Assembly: GCA_022009855.1 (NCBI GenBank)
Contig: CP091727.1
Coordinates: forward strand, 2,542,001-2,606,000
Direction: 5' to 3'
DNA from: Lentisphaeria bacterium
GTDB taxonomy: Bacteria; Verrucomicrobiota; Lentisphaeria; Victivallales; Victivallaceae
Length of the DNA: 64,000 nucleotides
Position 1 is the first letter of the stretch; the number at the start of each line of letters is the position of its first letter. Below, in pieces: positions 41,748 to 52,373 of this stretch. The position numbers and the translations under genes were made by a program. The notes beneath the pieces are model-generated. The model was not told the origin of the DNA, did not search any database, and was given only the letters and a program-made list of their open reading frames with translations.

Positions 41748-43446
41748 ATGGGTATTTATACAGAAAAACCGATTTCCCCCTGGATGGGGGTGCTGATCCT
41801 GCTCATTGCGTTTCTGGCAATTCACGAGCCGTGGCTGCTCGGCATGCGCGAACTCTTCCGCCAGGAGGGGTTCTATGCGGTGCAGGCCGTGGAACTTCAG
41901 CCTTCCAGCACGCTGGTGACAGCGCATGGCGTGCCGATTCAGGACGCTTTCCCGCTTTATCCGGCGCTGTCGGGGCTGTTGATGCGCGGATTCGGTGTGC
42001 CCGCCGAGTTCGCTCTGCGGACGGTTTCGCTGCTGATGCTGGCGGCGACCGCCGTGCTTACCTACTTCGCCGCCGCAAGTGAACGTTCCTGTCGCGCCGG
42101 TCTGGTGGCGGCGGGAATGTACATCAGTACCTTTCTCGTGCTGGAAAAGGCCTGTGACGGAGATCCGGCCACCAGCAATGCCTTCTTTCTGCTGGCGGCA
42201 CAGCTGCTCTTTTTCAGTACGGAATCCGGCGGACCAACTGGAACGCGGCGTGGATCAGCAGTCTTGCCCTGCTGGGATTCGGCTTTTTTCCGGGGGTTCC
42301 GGGTGTTGCTCTACTTTGTCTTCCCGATGTTCTTCTTCCGTCGTCCGCTTTCGGTGAAGTCGAAGTTCCGCAAACCGGGATTTGCGATCGGCGTGGCTCT
42401 GCTGGCCGTCTGCATCCTCGCCTGGAGCATTCCCTATCTCAAGATCATGCATCATACGCAGCTTCTGCACATCCGGTTTGAGGATTTCACGCCGGGAGGA
42501 TGGCTGCAGGAGGTGGCGCTCTTCCCCTGATGCTGCCGCTGCGGCTTCTCCCGTGGTCGCTGATTGCCTGGATTCCTTTCTGTGTGGCGCTTCAGGCGCT
42601 CGATTCGACGCCGATTCTGAGCCGCTATCTGCGGACGCTGGTCTTCGCCTCGCTCGCTCTGCTCTGGCTGCTGCCGGACGGCGACCCTGTCGAATTGCTC
42701 TATCTGCTCGGCCCGCTGTCGATCCTGGTCGGCATCAACTATGAACTCGGCATGCGGCGCTACGGGTTCAAGATCCGCAAGGCGCTGATCCTGTGCAGCG
42801 CTTTCGCGGTGGTTGCGGCATTGTCGGTCGGGGTGGTCTGTTTTGTGCCGCAGGAGTGGCTGACCCCCTTTCTGAGTCTTTCGAATTCCCTGGACTTCGC
42901 CGCCTCGGCGGGTTACCGTGGCTGGGCGGCGGTTGCGGTGCTGGTGCTGCTCTACATCGCCTGGCGCCTCTATCGCGGGCGGTCGGCCCGGCCGGTCTGG
43001 ATCATGCTGCTGGCCACCTCCGCCGCGGCGGGAATTTTCTGCGGCGCGGTATTGACTCCCTACCGGGCGCAGGCCGATGACAAACGGGAGTTCGGCAGGA
43101 GCTTCCGAAACGCCCTCCGGGGGAGCCGGCGGGGAAGCTCTACAAAGGGAAACATTCTCGATCTTTACGGAGAACTCTGTTATGTCGGTCTGCCGGTGGT
43201 GAAGATCCAGGAACTCGATGAACTGCCTCTCAACGATCGGATTGTCTATCTGGTCGATACTGAATTCCACAATATCCGGAGCGCAGCTGGCGCAACCTTC
43301 TGCCGCCGGACTTCCGCTACCGCGGCCACCGCATCTGCATCTGGAAGGGGTGCTCCGGCAGCCGGAGGGCGAGGGGAACGGCGTCGGAGCTACCTTGTCC
43401 GCCCCGGCGGCGGCAGCGTCCCCCGGCCGCGAAGGCATCGAACTGA
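41748..43446 (+). CDS. GT39/ArnT-like membrane glycosyltransferase, frameshifted
   Basis: About 560 residues with 10 or more hydrophobic segments. The first loop, EPWLLGMRELFRQEGFYAVQ AVEL, resembles the acidic periplasmic loop of ArnT/PMT-type enzymes, which transfer sugars from polyprenyl phosphates. LVLEKACDGDPATSNAFFLL and a late segment, DGDPVELLYLLGPLSILVGI, also fit. The frame changes near 42230, 42300 and 42525, and near the 3' end around 43285, where GHRICIWKG looks like the natural C-terminus. The exact stop is unsure because the end overlaps a convergent gene. It probably glycosylates lipid A or a surface glycan. Confidence 0.6.
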
Positions 43447-43990
43447 AACTCTCCCGTGCCGGTTTCGGGGCAACCCGCGAAGGGGTGTCCCGGCGCGGCG
43501 GGGGCAGAACCGCTGGACGCGAGGGCATTGTCGACTTGGGGCTTTCGCCGCCGGGGGCGGTGGACATCGGCCCGGTCACCTTCCCGTCGGAATCCCGCAG
43601 GAAGACCGGGGGAACGACGCGAGTCCTCGACCCGGGTGAATGAAGCTCCCTGCGCGTCCTGCCGGATCAGCAGATTGCCGCTCTGCGTCAGCGTGGTGGT
43701 ACGACCGTCGGCGTCCCGCAGCAGGGGTGAGGTCGCCGATGGTGACCGCGCCGACCCGGGAGCCTGCCGCGGGCGGGGCGCGGTCCGGCGCAGGCGAAGC
43801 TGCGGATCCGCGATGGTGGTTTTGGCCGGAACCGGCGTTGCGGCCGACTCCTTCGACAGGATGCGCGGCGCGGTGTCGGTCGGAGCCAGAAGCAGCCTGC
43901 TCCCCGGAGGTGCTGCCGGAGGCGCCGGATTCTGGTTGACTGCGCCCGCGCCGAGGGCGGCTGAAAGGGCGATGAGATAAAAATACGCAT
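43317..43990 (-). CDS. Small secreted Pro/Ala-rich protein of unknown function, frameshifted
   Basis: Read after inserting one T near the start, it begins MRIFYLIALSAALGAGAVNQ, a credible signal peptide. A low-complexity Pro/Ala/Arg region follows, then RDADGRTTTLTQSGNLLIRQ DAQGASFTRVEDS. A strong minus-strand promoter precedes it. Two alternative frames follow residue 145, so the C-terminus is uncertain and may overlap the convergent transferase gene. No family is recognised. It is listed because promoter, signal peptide and start agree. Confidence 0.4.
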
Positions 43991-44007
43991 GTTGCGTTCT
44001 CCCGCAT

Positions 44008-44060
44008 TTGAAAATTCGGAAATCCTGAATTATTATACACTGTTGACCGCAAAAAATCAA
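44008..44060. promoter_or_regulatory. Bidirectional promoter with overlapping -10 elements (44078 and 43990 genes)
   Basis: Plus strand: TTGAAA (44008-44013), 17 bases, TATTAT (44031-44036). Minus strand: TTGATT (44060-44055), 17 bases, TATAAT (44037-44032). The two -10 hexamers occupy the same seven base pairs. Confidence 0.7.
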
Positions 44061-44077
44061 GACGGGGAACCAGGATT

Positions 44078-44786
44078 ATGGAAGATCATTTCGAGACGGC
44101 ACTGGACGGACGTTTTTTCTGCAATCACGATTTCATTCCGATGGACTCCTGGCGGGTCATGCGGATCATGTCGGAATTCGTCGAATCGTTCGAGACGATG
44201 AGCCGGATGCCGGACCAGCTGGTGGCGGTGTTCGGTTCGGCGCGCACGCCGGAGGACTCTCCGCTTTTCAAGGGAGGCGATGGAGGTCGGCCGGCGGCTG
44301 GTGGAGGCGGGCTACGGCGTCATTACCGGGGGGGGCCCGGCATCATGGGGGGCGGCATCCCGTGGCGCGTTCGAAGCTGGCGGCAAATCGATCGGCCTGA
44401 ATATCGAACTGCCGATGGAGCAGCATCCGAATCCCTATCAGAACACGTCGCTTTCGTTTCGCTACTTTTTCATCCGCAAGGTCTGTTTTCTCAAATATTC
44501 GACGGCGATCATCGTTTTCCCCGGCGGATTCGGAACGCTCGACGAACTTTCCGAAGTGCTGACGATGATCCAGACCCGGAAGATCAATCCGATTCCGGTG
44601 ATTCTGGTCGGCAAATCCTTCTGGAGCGGCCTGATGCACTGGTTCAAGAACACCCTGGTGGCGGAGGGGACCATCGCCGAAGCGGACCTCGGCCTCTTTC
44701 ATATCACCGATTCCGCGGAGGACGCGGTGCGCTATCTGGAGGAGTGCCACCGCTACGGCCGCCGCGGCACCGTCAAACTGGATTGA
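44078..44786 (+). CDS. LOG family protein (TIGR00730, lysine-decarboxylase-like Rossmann fold), frameshifted
   Basis: About 235 residues. The N-terminus is helical (RVMRIMSEFVESFETMSRMP), then LVAVFGSARTPEDSPLF begins the Rossmann fold. GYGVITGGGP and the hallmark PGGFGTLDELSEVL form the nucleotide-monophosphate site of phosphoribohydrolases that release a base from nucleoside 5'-monophosphates. Frame changes lie near 44275 and at the long G runs near 44330 and 44348, where GGGPGIMGAASRGAF is expected. It is cytoplasmic. The bacterial role is probably nucleotide salvage or house-cleaning. The adjacent bidirectional promoter ties its expression to the small secreted protein. Confidence 0.85.
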
Positions 44787-44836
44787 TGCAGGATGCACTC
44801 TCCGTGGAAAAAACGGGGAAACTCGGCGGAGCCGGC

Positions 44837-44865
44837 TTGTTTCCATACCTTCTCCGCACTATATT
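44837..44865 (+). promoter_or_regulatory. Promoter of the FAD oxidoreductase gene at 44902
   Basis: TTGTTT and TATATT are separated by 17 bases; the -10 ends 36 bases before the ATG. Confidence 0.65.
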
Positions 44866-44901
44866 AATCCGCAAGTGATACACAATTTGCGGGGGTGGCA
44901 T

Positions 44902-46163
44902 ATGAGCATGGAAACCTTTGATGTGATGGTCATCGGGGCCGGGGCCGCCGGTCTCTGCGCGGCAGTTCAGGCCGGCCGCGCCGGTGCAAAAACGATTCTG
45001 GTCGAGAAAAAACGGGATCTGCGGAGGCACAATCACCATGTCCGGGGTGAATTATCCCGGCATCTTCCAGGCGTGGGGACGGCAGGTGATCGGCGGAATC
45101 GGCTGGGAACTGGTGCAAAGACGCTGGAAGAGGCCGGCTGGCCGCTGCCCGACTTCCGGGAATTCGACGCCGAACATCACTGGCGCAACCAGATCCGGAT
45201 CGATGCGGTCGTTTTCGCCGCGCTCGCCGACCGCATGCTTGCCGAAGCGGGAGTCGATGTCCGGTTTCACACCATGCTTGCCGCGCTCAGAGAAGAGGAC
45301 GACGACTGGCGGGTGACGCTCTGCGGCAAGGACGGGCTGTACGAGGTGCGTGCCCGGGAGGTTGTCGATTGTACCGGAGACGCCAACGCGGTTCACATGG
45401 CCGGATACGACTACCGGCAGTCCGATCCGTGTCAGCCGGCCACCTACAGCGTCTACGCCGTCGGATATGATTTCAAGACGCTGGACATCGAGGCGATTCG
45501 GGCGGCGTTCAAGCAGGCGGTCGAGCGCGGCGAGGTCAAAGCGGAGGATGTCGGCTGGGGGAGGGGTTCATCGGCAACTTCCTGTACGGGAAGGGCGGCA
45601 ACAGCAACCATGTCTGCGGCATCAACGCCTGCGACAGCGCCGGGCGCACCCGGGTGGAGATCGCCGGGCGCGCGGCGATGCTGCGGATTCACCGGTTCCT
45701 CCGCCGTCAGAAGGGATTGGAGAATCTGGAGTTCATCCCGAAAGGGGGTGAATGCGGCGTGCGCGAGACCCGGATCATCGTCGGCGATGAGACGGTGACG
45801 GTCGATGACTACACCTCCGGGCGGATTTTCCCTGAAGCGGTCTGTTACAGCTTCTACCCGATCGACCTGCACGACGCCGAGGTCGGGCTGGACAAGCGGG
45901 ACCTCGCTTCCGGCGCAGTGCCGACGGTGCCGCGCGGCGCGCTCATTCCGCGCAACTCCCATCGGCTCCTCGCGGCCGGGCGGATCATTTCCAGCGACCG
46001 GCTCGCCAACTCGGCGCTGCGGGTTCAGGCGACCTGCATGGCCACCGGGCAGGCGGCCGGGGCGATTGCGGCGCTTGCCGCCGCTTCCGGCCGGGAGCCG
46101 CGCGACGTGGAGTACTCCCGCATCCGGCAGCTGCTGCTCGAACACGGCGCGATTCTCCCCTGA
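44902..46163 (+). CDS. FAD-dependent oxidoreductase (PF12831-like), frameshifted
   Basis: About 420 residues. The start at 44902 has a GGGGGTGG site and begins MSMETFDVMVIGAGAAGLCA, the dinucleotide-binding fold. ICGGTITMSGVNYPGIFQAW is the substrate-domain entry, and AREVVDCTGDANAVHMAGYD and ANSALRVQATCMATGQAAGA are the second FAD contact and the C-terminal signature. Frame changes lie near 45010 and at GGGGGAGGGG near 45560. PF12831 members are common beside glycoside hydrolases in PVC bacteria but few have known substrates. It is a paralogue of the enzyme at 54533-55839. It ends 43 bases before a convergent gene. Confidence 0.8.
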
Positions 46164-46205
46164 GCGGGTTCCGGTCGAACCGACCGAAGGCTTCCGGAGC
46201 AGTTT

Positions 46206-47241
46206 TCACCGGAGTTGCTGCGTCTGGAACTCGCAGAGCGCGGGTTCCCCGGCGTCGCCCGCGCCGGTTGAGCCGTCATTCGGCAGGAGCACAGAGAAGA
46301 TATCGGCCGGGAGAGTGTGCTCCGGATCGCCGTCCGTTCCGGCGGCAAACAGGTGACGGTGCGAGCTGTAGTAGAAAAGCAGCAGTTGCCCGTCACTCTG
46401 TTTCACTGCGGTTGCATAGGCGCAGTCTCCGCCGCTGGGCAGTATGGCCAGCGGAGAGAGTTCGCCGCACCGGTTGCAGTGGAAGAGTTCGCAGCGCAGA
46501 TTCCGTCTGCCGGGAGCATCCCAGCGGCGCGAGGCGACCAGAAACCGTCTCCCGGCGCTTTGCAGCATGACCCCCCTGCAGGGGGAGTTTCATTTGGTGG
46601 TATTCCGTCCTGCCGCCGGGAGAGATCGAGAAGAACGTCGGCAGAAAGTACGGCGGCGTTTCATTGCGGATGATTCCGCAGAGGGCGCCGTCTTCCCCGA
46701 ACGCGAGCGCGGTTTCATTGCCGGGCGTCCGCAGGTCGAGCCAGTGCTCCCAGCGGATGCCGTCGACGCTCCGGTAGAGAGTGGCGAGCTGGTTCCCGGT
46801 CCGGAGATCGTGCAGGTAACCGGCTCCGACGTGCAGATGATTTCTGGAGGCGATGCTCCAGAGAAACGTTCCTGGACAAAGACCGTGGAGAGCCGCTTCC
46901 CGGAAACGGAGTCCGTCTGCGGAGATCCAGTGACGGGTTTCCACCCGCCACTGTTTTGCGGGCAGGGGCGTCCTCATGCCGGAGAACAGGTGCAGCGCTC
47001 CGGAGATCACCGCCAGCCGTGGATCGCGGAGGTCGCCGTCGGCCCGGAGTGTCTCCAGCTCCCGCCAATGCGCGCCCTCATCCTCCGACACCATGAGGCG
47101 GATGACGCCGTCGAATGTGAGGTGCCGCGTTCCGGAACGAAACGCCAGATAGAGCCGGTTCCGGAAACGGCAGGCCGACGGAAACGCATTGTGGTTGCCA
47201 TCCGCGAAGAGCGTTTTTACCGAAAGAGGAAACTGCAGCAT
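46206..47241 (-). CDS. BNR/sialidase-like beta-propeller protein, one frameshift
   Basis: About 345 residues, no signal peptide. Repeated strands such as RNRLYLAFRSGTRHLTFDGV, SEDEGAHWRELETLRADG, SADGLRFREAALHG and SVDGIRWEHWLDLRTPGNE resemble the S/T-x-D-x-G-x-x-W Asp-box repeats of sialidase-fold proteins. The frame changes at the run of six C near 46570. The second frame continues LVASRRWDAPGRRNLRCELF and ends with an acidic region. It lies 17 bases after the GH gene at 47258 and is the third gene of the minus-strand operon headed by the prepilin at 51260. It could be a glycosidase or a phosphorylase-like five-bladed propeller; the catalytic residues are not clear. Confidence 0.65.
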
Positions 47242-47257
47242 GAGAAACTCCGGAATG

Positions 47258-50200
47258 TTATTGTTTTCTTTCTAGGAGATAGGCCATTACACCGCCCGGA
47301 AAGCGGCCGTTGTCGGCGGTGAACTCAAATGCGCGTCCGGTGCTCCGCCCTTCGCAGTTTCCGCGTGACGCTCCGTCGGCGGAGAGTGCGGTGATCCGGT
47401 AGGTGTTCGGCGTGTTCAGGCGGATTCGGCAGCTGCCGCGCCGGAGCAGGAGCGGCAGTCCGCCCGGTTTCTTCACGACGGTGAACCGCCGGTTTCCGAA
47501 CACCGCGTCGGAATTGATGACATCGGTCAGGTGGAGCAGCAGGATCCGGCTGCTGTCGCGCAGCGGCCGGTCATCCAGCGCGATCGCCCCGACGGTCAGA
47601 AAGGAGTTCACCCGGGCGAGGGTGAGAAAATTTCCGGTGATGCTGCCGCGGGCCGTGGAGATCGATTCCGTTTTCGGCGCGGCGACCACAAACGTCCCCG
47701 CGGCGGGATCCAGTTTGATCTCGCCGGTGCTGCTGACGGCGGGGCCGGAGTTCACCGCCTTCTGCCAGGCGGCCGCGTCTCCGGAATGTGCGATGGCGTT
47801 CGGTGAGATCGCCTCTCTGCCGGAGAGAAGTTCCGCTCCTCCGGCCGGGGAGTCGTCGACGACGGTGCCGATCCGGGCGATGAGTCCGAGCCGGCGGAAC
47901 GCGCGCGGCAGCGGGGATGCCGGGGCGTTTCCCCGCGGAAAAGTTGATCGGTCCTGAGGTGAAAGGCATATTGGCGGGGGGCGCTCTGCAGATCTCCGCG
48001 CAGGAACATCGCCGCGGTCAGCCGGTCGGTCAGCCGGGCGATCGGATCGCCGTTGATGTCGAACCCGGCCGCACCGGTCCGGGGGGTGTTCAGCGTCTCG
48101 GACTGATGACTCCAGGCGAACCGGTACAGCCCGTCCCAGTTCTGCAATGCCGCATAGGCTCCCATCAGCGGTCCGGCTTCGGAACGGTAGAGGTTGGGCG
48201 GGCAGAAGTTATATTCCGTCACCACGAACGGCTTGCCGAAAATACGGGTCGGCATGAGACGGCCGGGAACATCCGCCCACAGGGAAATCGCCGATTTCTG
48301 GAGGTAGCCGCGGGGATACGACCAGCTTTTTGCCAGCGAGGCGGGGTGGTCGTGATACAGATGATTATCCACCAGGTCGAACCGGTTGCGAATCACGCTC
48401 AAGTAGCGGTCTTCAAAGCAGTTGATGCTGGTCAGCAGAATGTCTGAGTGCAGCTCTTCGCGGAGGAAGCGGATCATCTCGGCATGGGCGGCGCTCTGCC
48501 GTTCCGCGACGAAGCGGCAGAAACGGGCGTCGTTGAAATTCATCTCCGCCTCCGGGCAGCGGTTCCGGGTTTTCCATTCCCGGAATGCGGCGGCGATGAC
48601 GGCCCGGACTTTCGGGGTGATGCCGGTCAGCTCCTTGAGGGAATCTTCGTTGACCAGATTGGCACAATAGATGGCGGGGTCTTCGGCCCAGGTCAGGCCG
48701 GTGTGGGGATTCCGGTGGGTCATCCAGCGGCGGACGCAGGCCTTCCAGTTTTCCATCACCGCCGGGACAAAGGGAATCAGCGCCTTGAATTCCTTGAAAT
48801 TCGTGAAGTTGTAGTTGGTCACTTCGGTGATCTGGTCGCCGCGCTGCAACGTCCGGGTGGAGTAGAAGTCGATGGTGACGTAGATCCCCCGTTTCTTCAG
48901 TGCCGCGAGCAGATAATCGAAGCGGTCGATGAGGCCGGCTTTCCAATCCAGGCTGCTGTTGCCGGCGAACTCCTCCAGCGCGATGTCGGCGTGGTGAAAC
49001 CGTACCGAATTGTAGCCGCAACGGAGCAGATTTTCCGCGAAGGCGTCCGCCTCTTCGCGGGCGGGAAAGTTGGCGGAAAAACAGAGATTGACGCCGAAGA
49101 GCCGGAGCCGTCTGCCGGGCGCGTCCGCAAAGGTGAAGGTGCCGTCCGGCGCGGGGACGATCCGTCCGTATTTCCCCGCCGGAGCCTCCGGCTGCAGAAA
49201 GGAGAAGTCCAGCGGACTCCCCGGAAGGACGCGTCCCCGATAGTCCAGCACCAGAAACTCTCCGCCCGCCTTCGGCGTGAAATCCTCCGCCGGTGTGGTG
49301 ATGTTCACCGGATAGCTGGTGAAGGTCAGCGCCGGAATCAGCCAGGCGACGGCGGGATCCCGAACGGTGAAGGTCACGGCGACCGGCGTTCCCCGCAGGG
49401 GGAAGCTGGAGGCGTACAGGCCGACCCGGCCGCTGGAATTCTCCGCCTCCCAGATCACCTCCCCGTTGGGAAGACTGCGGGGAGCCCACCAGTTGCCCAC
49501 ATCATTGCCGGAAAACACCGGGAACTGCTGTTTCGTCCGGTCGGCGCCGGTGACGGTGATGGTGCCGATCTGCTTCCCCGCCTGCGGAGTCCAGGCGGTG
49601 GCATGCAGCAGATTCAGCACCCTTGCCCCGGAAGGGAGATGCAGCGGCACGGTGACCGACTGCGGCAGTTCCTCCCGCCGTTCGCCGCCGAGGGCGAGGA
49701 CCGAACGCCCTCCGTTGGCGGCGGGATCGACAAGGCGGAATTCGAGTTTGCCGCAGGAGAGTGTGCCGGGCTTCAGGGCGGAGAGATCATTCTCCGGCCC
49801 CTGGGCGGTCCAGCCGCGTACCGCCGCGCCGGGCGGATCCGCAAAGCCGCGGTTCATCTGCTTCTTCAGGTCGGCGAAGCTGCTGGAGATCTCTTCGCGG
49901 GTGAAATCGAGCTTCAGCGTCGCTGTTTTCACCTCTCCCTCCGCCGGAGTGAAGAAAAAGCGGAGGTCGAACTGCTGCTGTTTCCACCGGCGGTTGTCCT
50001 GTACGACCAGACGGACCGGAGCCGGAGTGGAGATGGTCAGAATCTTCCCCGCGGCATACTCCAGTTTCACCTGACGGGCCTGGTAGAAGATGTGCTGCCA
50101 CTTGTCCCCGTCCCGGTACTCCGCCGGAAGGGTGAAGGGGCGTCCGTTGATTTCGAACCGGGTCGTCAGCGCGGCCGGAATCATGAGCCCGCCGAAAGCC

Positions 50201-50531
50201 CCCCTGATCTTCCTTGCCTGCGGGAATGCAAGCTGCCAGGTGGTGGCGAGTTTTGCGCCGGAGAGCTTGAGGGTCCCCGGATGTCGGCAGGCGTGTCGTC
50301 GACGTCGAGCACCGCGGAGAGCTCGCGGCCGGAGGGGAGTTCCGTCACGTTCAGTTCCCGCCATTGCCGATTGTTGTTCTCATGCCAGGTGGAACCGAAC
50401 ACGGCGATTCGGAAGCGGGCATCACCGAATTGCAGCTCCCCGCTGGAGTTGAGCGGAACATCCGCCGCCGGTTCGCCGCCTGCCAGGGCGAACAGCAGCA
50501 GGGAGATCGTTGCGGAAAGAATTTTCTTCAT
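47258..50531 (-). CDS. Large secreted GH5-like glycoside hydrolase, frameshifted
   Basis: About 1,090 residues after repair. The signal peptide is MKKILSATISLLLFALAGGE. Residues 20-450 are beta-sandwich domains (NVTELPSGRELSAVLDVDDT; GRVGLYASSFPLRGTPVAVT). The barrel begins LRLFGVNLCFSANFPAREEA DAF, with YNSVRFHHADIALEEF, AIYCANLVNEDSLKEL holding the acid/base Glu and KPFVVTEYNFCPPNLYRSE the nucleophile Glu. The C-terminal domain ends RFPGGVMAYLLERKQ. Frame changes lie near 50278 and near 47935 and 47760. It is 24 bases after the prepilin gene, in the same layout as the plus-strand unit at 19817. The substrate is unknown. Confidence 0.75.
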
Positions 50532-50555
50532 GATGAAACACTCCGTTTGTTGAGG

Positions 50556-51260
50556 TCATTTCCCCTGCCAGAAGAGATCGGTTTGCTGCAGGGCACGGAT
50601 GGCGGAACTCCGTTCCGTGCCGGCGTGGCCGTCCACATAGAGGATGTTGACGTTGGGATAGTGCTTGACGATGCTCAGATTGCTGTTGTAACGCAGACCG
50701 ATGACTTCCGAGGTGGGGCCCTGCATATCCTCGTCGGCGACCAGCATGCATTGCGATGGCCTTTTTACCTTGTTGACCTTGCAGTAATAGCTGAAATCCC
50801 AGGTCCTGACCAGAAAGTGATTGATGTCGTAATGGTCATTCCGGCTGCCCTTCCACGACGGGTTGACGTTGTATTCTCCCCAGGTGTTGGGAGAGGCGGG
50901 GCAGGCCCAGATGCCGCTGATGAATTTTCCCTCCTCCATGTAGATGCAGGTGGCCAGACGTTTGTGCGAGGAGTGGGCGGTGAGATAGTCCTGCCAGCAG
51001 ATGGCCGAGTCGGTCGGCGAGGTCGCCGGGGGAATCGCGGCATAGTCGTCGTTGTAGATGATCAGAAGTTTGCCGATCGAACCTAGATTGGAGATGCACT
51101 TGATCGTGCGGGCCCGGTCCCGCGCCTTGTTCAATGCCGGCAGCAGCAGGGCGGCGAGAATCGCGATGATTGCGATAACGATAAGAAGTTCGATGAGGGT
51201 GAATCTTGATGCACGCTGTCGGAACAATTGTCCGCTCATGGGCCGGAAGGCAGTTTTCAT
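50556..51260 (-). CDS. Prepilin-type (H-x9-DG) protein, unit 4
   Basis: 234 residues, intact. A longer leader (MKTAFRPMSGQLFRQRAS) precedes RFTLIELLIVIAIIAILAAL LLPALNKARDRARTIKC. The C-terminal VKHYPNVNILYVDGHAG carries H-x9-DG. The start at 51260 has AAAGGAA upstream; an internal ATG at 51239 is possible. Its promoter is a strong TTGTCA-17-TATAAT shared back-to-back with the AraC gene. First gene of the operon prepilin, GH5-like hydrolase, beta-propeller. The helix is almost identical to units 2 and 3, while the globular part is not. Confidence 0.9.
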   Translation of the reverse strand: MKTAFRPMSGQLFRQRASRFTLIELLIVIAIIAILAALLLPALNKARDRARTIKCISNLGSIGKLLIIYNDDYAAIPPATSPTDSAICWQDYLTAHSSHKRLATCIYMEEGKFISGIWACPASPNTWGEYNVNPSWKGSRNDHYDINHFLVRTWDFSYYCKVNKVKRPSQCMLVADEDMQGPTSEVIGLRYNSNLSIVKHYPNVNILYVDGHAGTERSSAIRALQQTDLFWQGK

Positions 51261-51338
51261 CGTTCGGGTTCCTTTCGCTGGTTGGTTTCCGGATCGCTTT
51301 TCATTGGAAAATGTGTGATTCTTTTTATGGAAATTGGA

Positions 51339-51393
51339 TTGACGTAATTTGAAGTTCTATCTATATTATACCATATTCAAGGCGGTTTGACAA
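51339..51393. promoter_or_regulatory. Bidirectional promoter with overlapping -10 elements (AraC and prepilin unit 4)
   Basis: Plus strand: TTGACG (51339-51344), 17 bases, TATATT (51362-51367), to the AraC gene. Minus strand: TTGTCA (51393-51388), 17 bases, TATAAT (51370-51365), to the prepilin gene. The -10 elements share three base pairs, so the two polymerases exclude each other. Confidence 0.75.
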
Positions 51394-51446
51394 TCTTATT
51401 TTTATGGCATTTATTCCGATTTTGTTGCAATTCGGGAGAAGAAGAG

Positions 51447-52325
51447 ATGTTGACGTTGCATTCGAATTTTTTTCTGCCGGACGCACCCGGGCGCATCCAC
51501 GGACTGGTCGAGGCCCTCTGCCGTTCGGAAAACCGGATCTTCTACCGCACGGAGAGAACTTCCTGCCGGGAGTACAAGGCGGATATGCATTCGCTGTTCC
51601 GGCTTGTCCGGGTTCTGCGCGGCAGTTACATCTACACCATCTGCCGGAATGACGAGATCCGGAAGATCACGCTCTGCCCCGGCGATGTGCTTTTCTGCGC
51701 CAGGCAGGGGACGACCCGCGCCCATCTGGAGAAGAACAGCGGAACCGTGATGCTGACGCTGAGTTTCTTCCCGCAGTTCATCCGCTTTCTCATCTCGGAG
51801 ACGCTGGAGCAGGAGGGGCAGACCGTGGCGCACCACTACTGGTATCACACCAACCGGCCGCTGAGCGAAGCCGGGTGGAACGTGCTCCATGCGCTGAACG
51901 CGCTGAGCCAGTCTTCGGAGGAGTTTCCCAGCCTCTTCGATCTTGTCCGGTTTCTGTTCCGCCATTGTGACGAATCGCTGGCCGGCGACACCGCGCAGGG
52001 GAGGACCAGAGCGCTGATGACCTACCAGCGGATCAACGCGTATCTCACGGAAAACCTTCACCGGCATATCAACCGCGAAAGTGTGGCCCGGAAGATGAAG
52101 CTCAGCCCCTCCCATGTGTCGAAACTCTTCCGGCAGTTCGGCGACCAGTCCTTCAACCAGACGCTGCGGCGGATGCGTCTGGAACTCGCCCTGGATCTGC
52201 TGCGGGAAAATGTGCTTTCCGTCAAGGAGATCGCCGATCAGTGCGGATTTTCCAGCCCGGGGTATTTCATCGAAACGTTCCGGAACAGTTTCGGCAAATC
52301 CCCCGGAGATTACCGGCTGAACTGA
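51447..52325 (+). CDS. AraC family transcriptional regulator
   Basis: 292 residues, intact. The start at 51447 has a GGGAGAAG site; the frame extends upstream but without a ribosome site. Residues 1-165 are a cupin-like sensor (TICRNDEIRKITLCPGDVLF CARQG). The HTH pair is HINRESVARKMKLSPSHVSK LFRQFGDQSFNQTLRRMRLE and LSVKEIADQCGFSSPGYFIE TFRNSFGKSPGDYR. It is divergent from, and shares an overlapping promoter with, the prepilin/hydrolase operon at 51260, so it is probably that operon's activator. Confidence 0.9.
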   Translation: MLTLHSNFFLPDAPGRIHGLVEALCRSENRIFYRTERTSCREYKADMHSLFRLVRVLRGSYIYTICRNDEIRKITLCPGDVLFCARQGTTRAHLEKNSGTVMLTLSFFPQFIRFLISETLEQEGQTVAHHYWYHTNRPLSEAGWNVLHALNALSQSSEEFPSLFDLVRFLFRHCDESLAGDTAQGRTRALMTYQRINAYLTENLHRHINRESVARKMKLSPSHVSKLFRQFGDQSFNQTLRRMRLELALDLLRENVLSVKEIADQCGFSSPGYFIETFRNSFGKSPGDYRLN

Positions 52326-52373
52326 CCGGCGGATGATTCCGCCCCGGCGACCGCTCCGCGGAGGGGAGCCGGT

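Noticed and set aside
52328..52343. Hairpin GGCGGA...TCCGCC between AraC and pdxB as a terminator
   Set aside because: The stem is only 6 bp and there is no T run on either strand.
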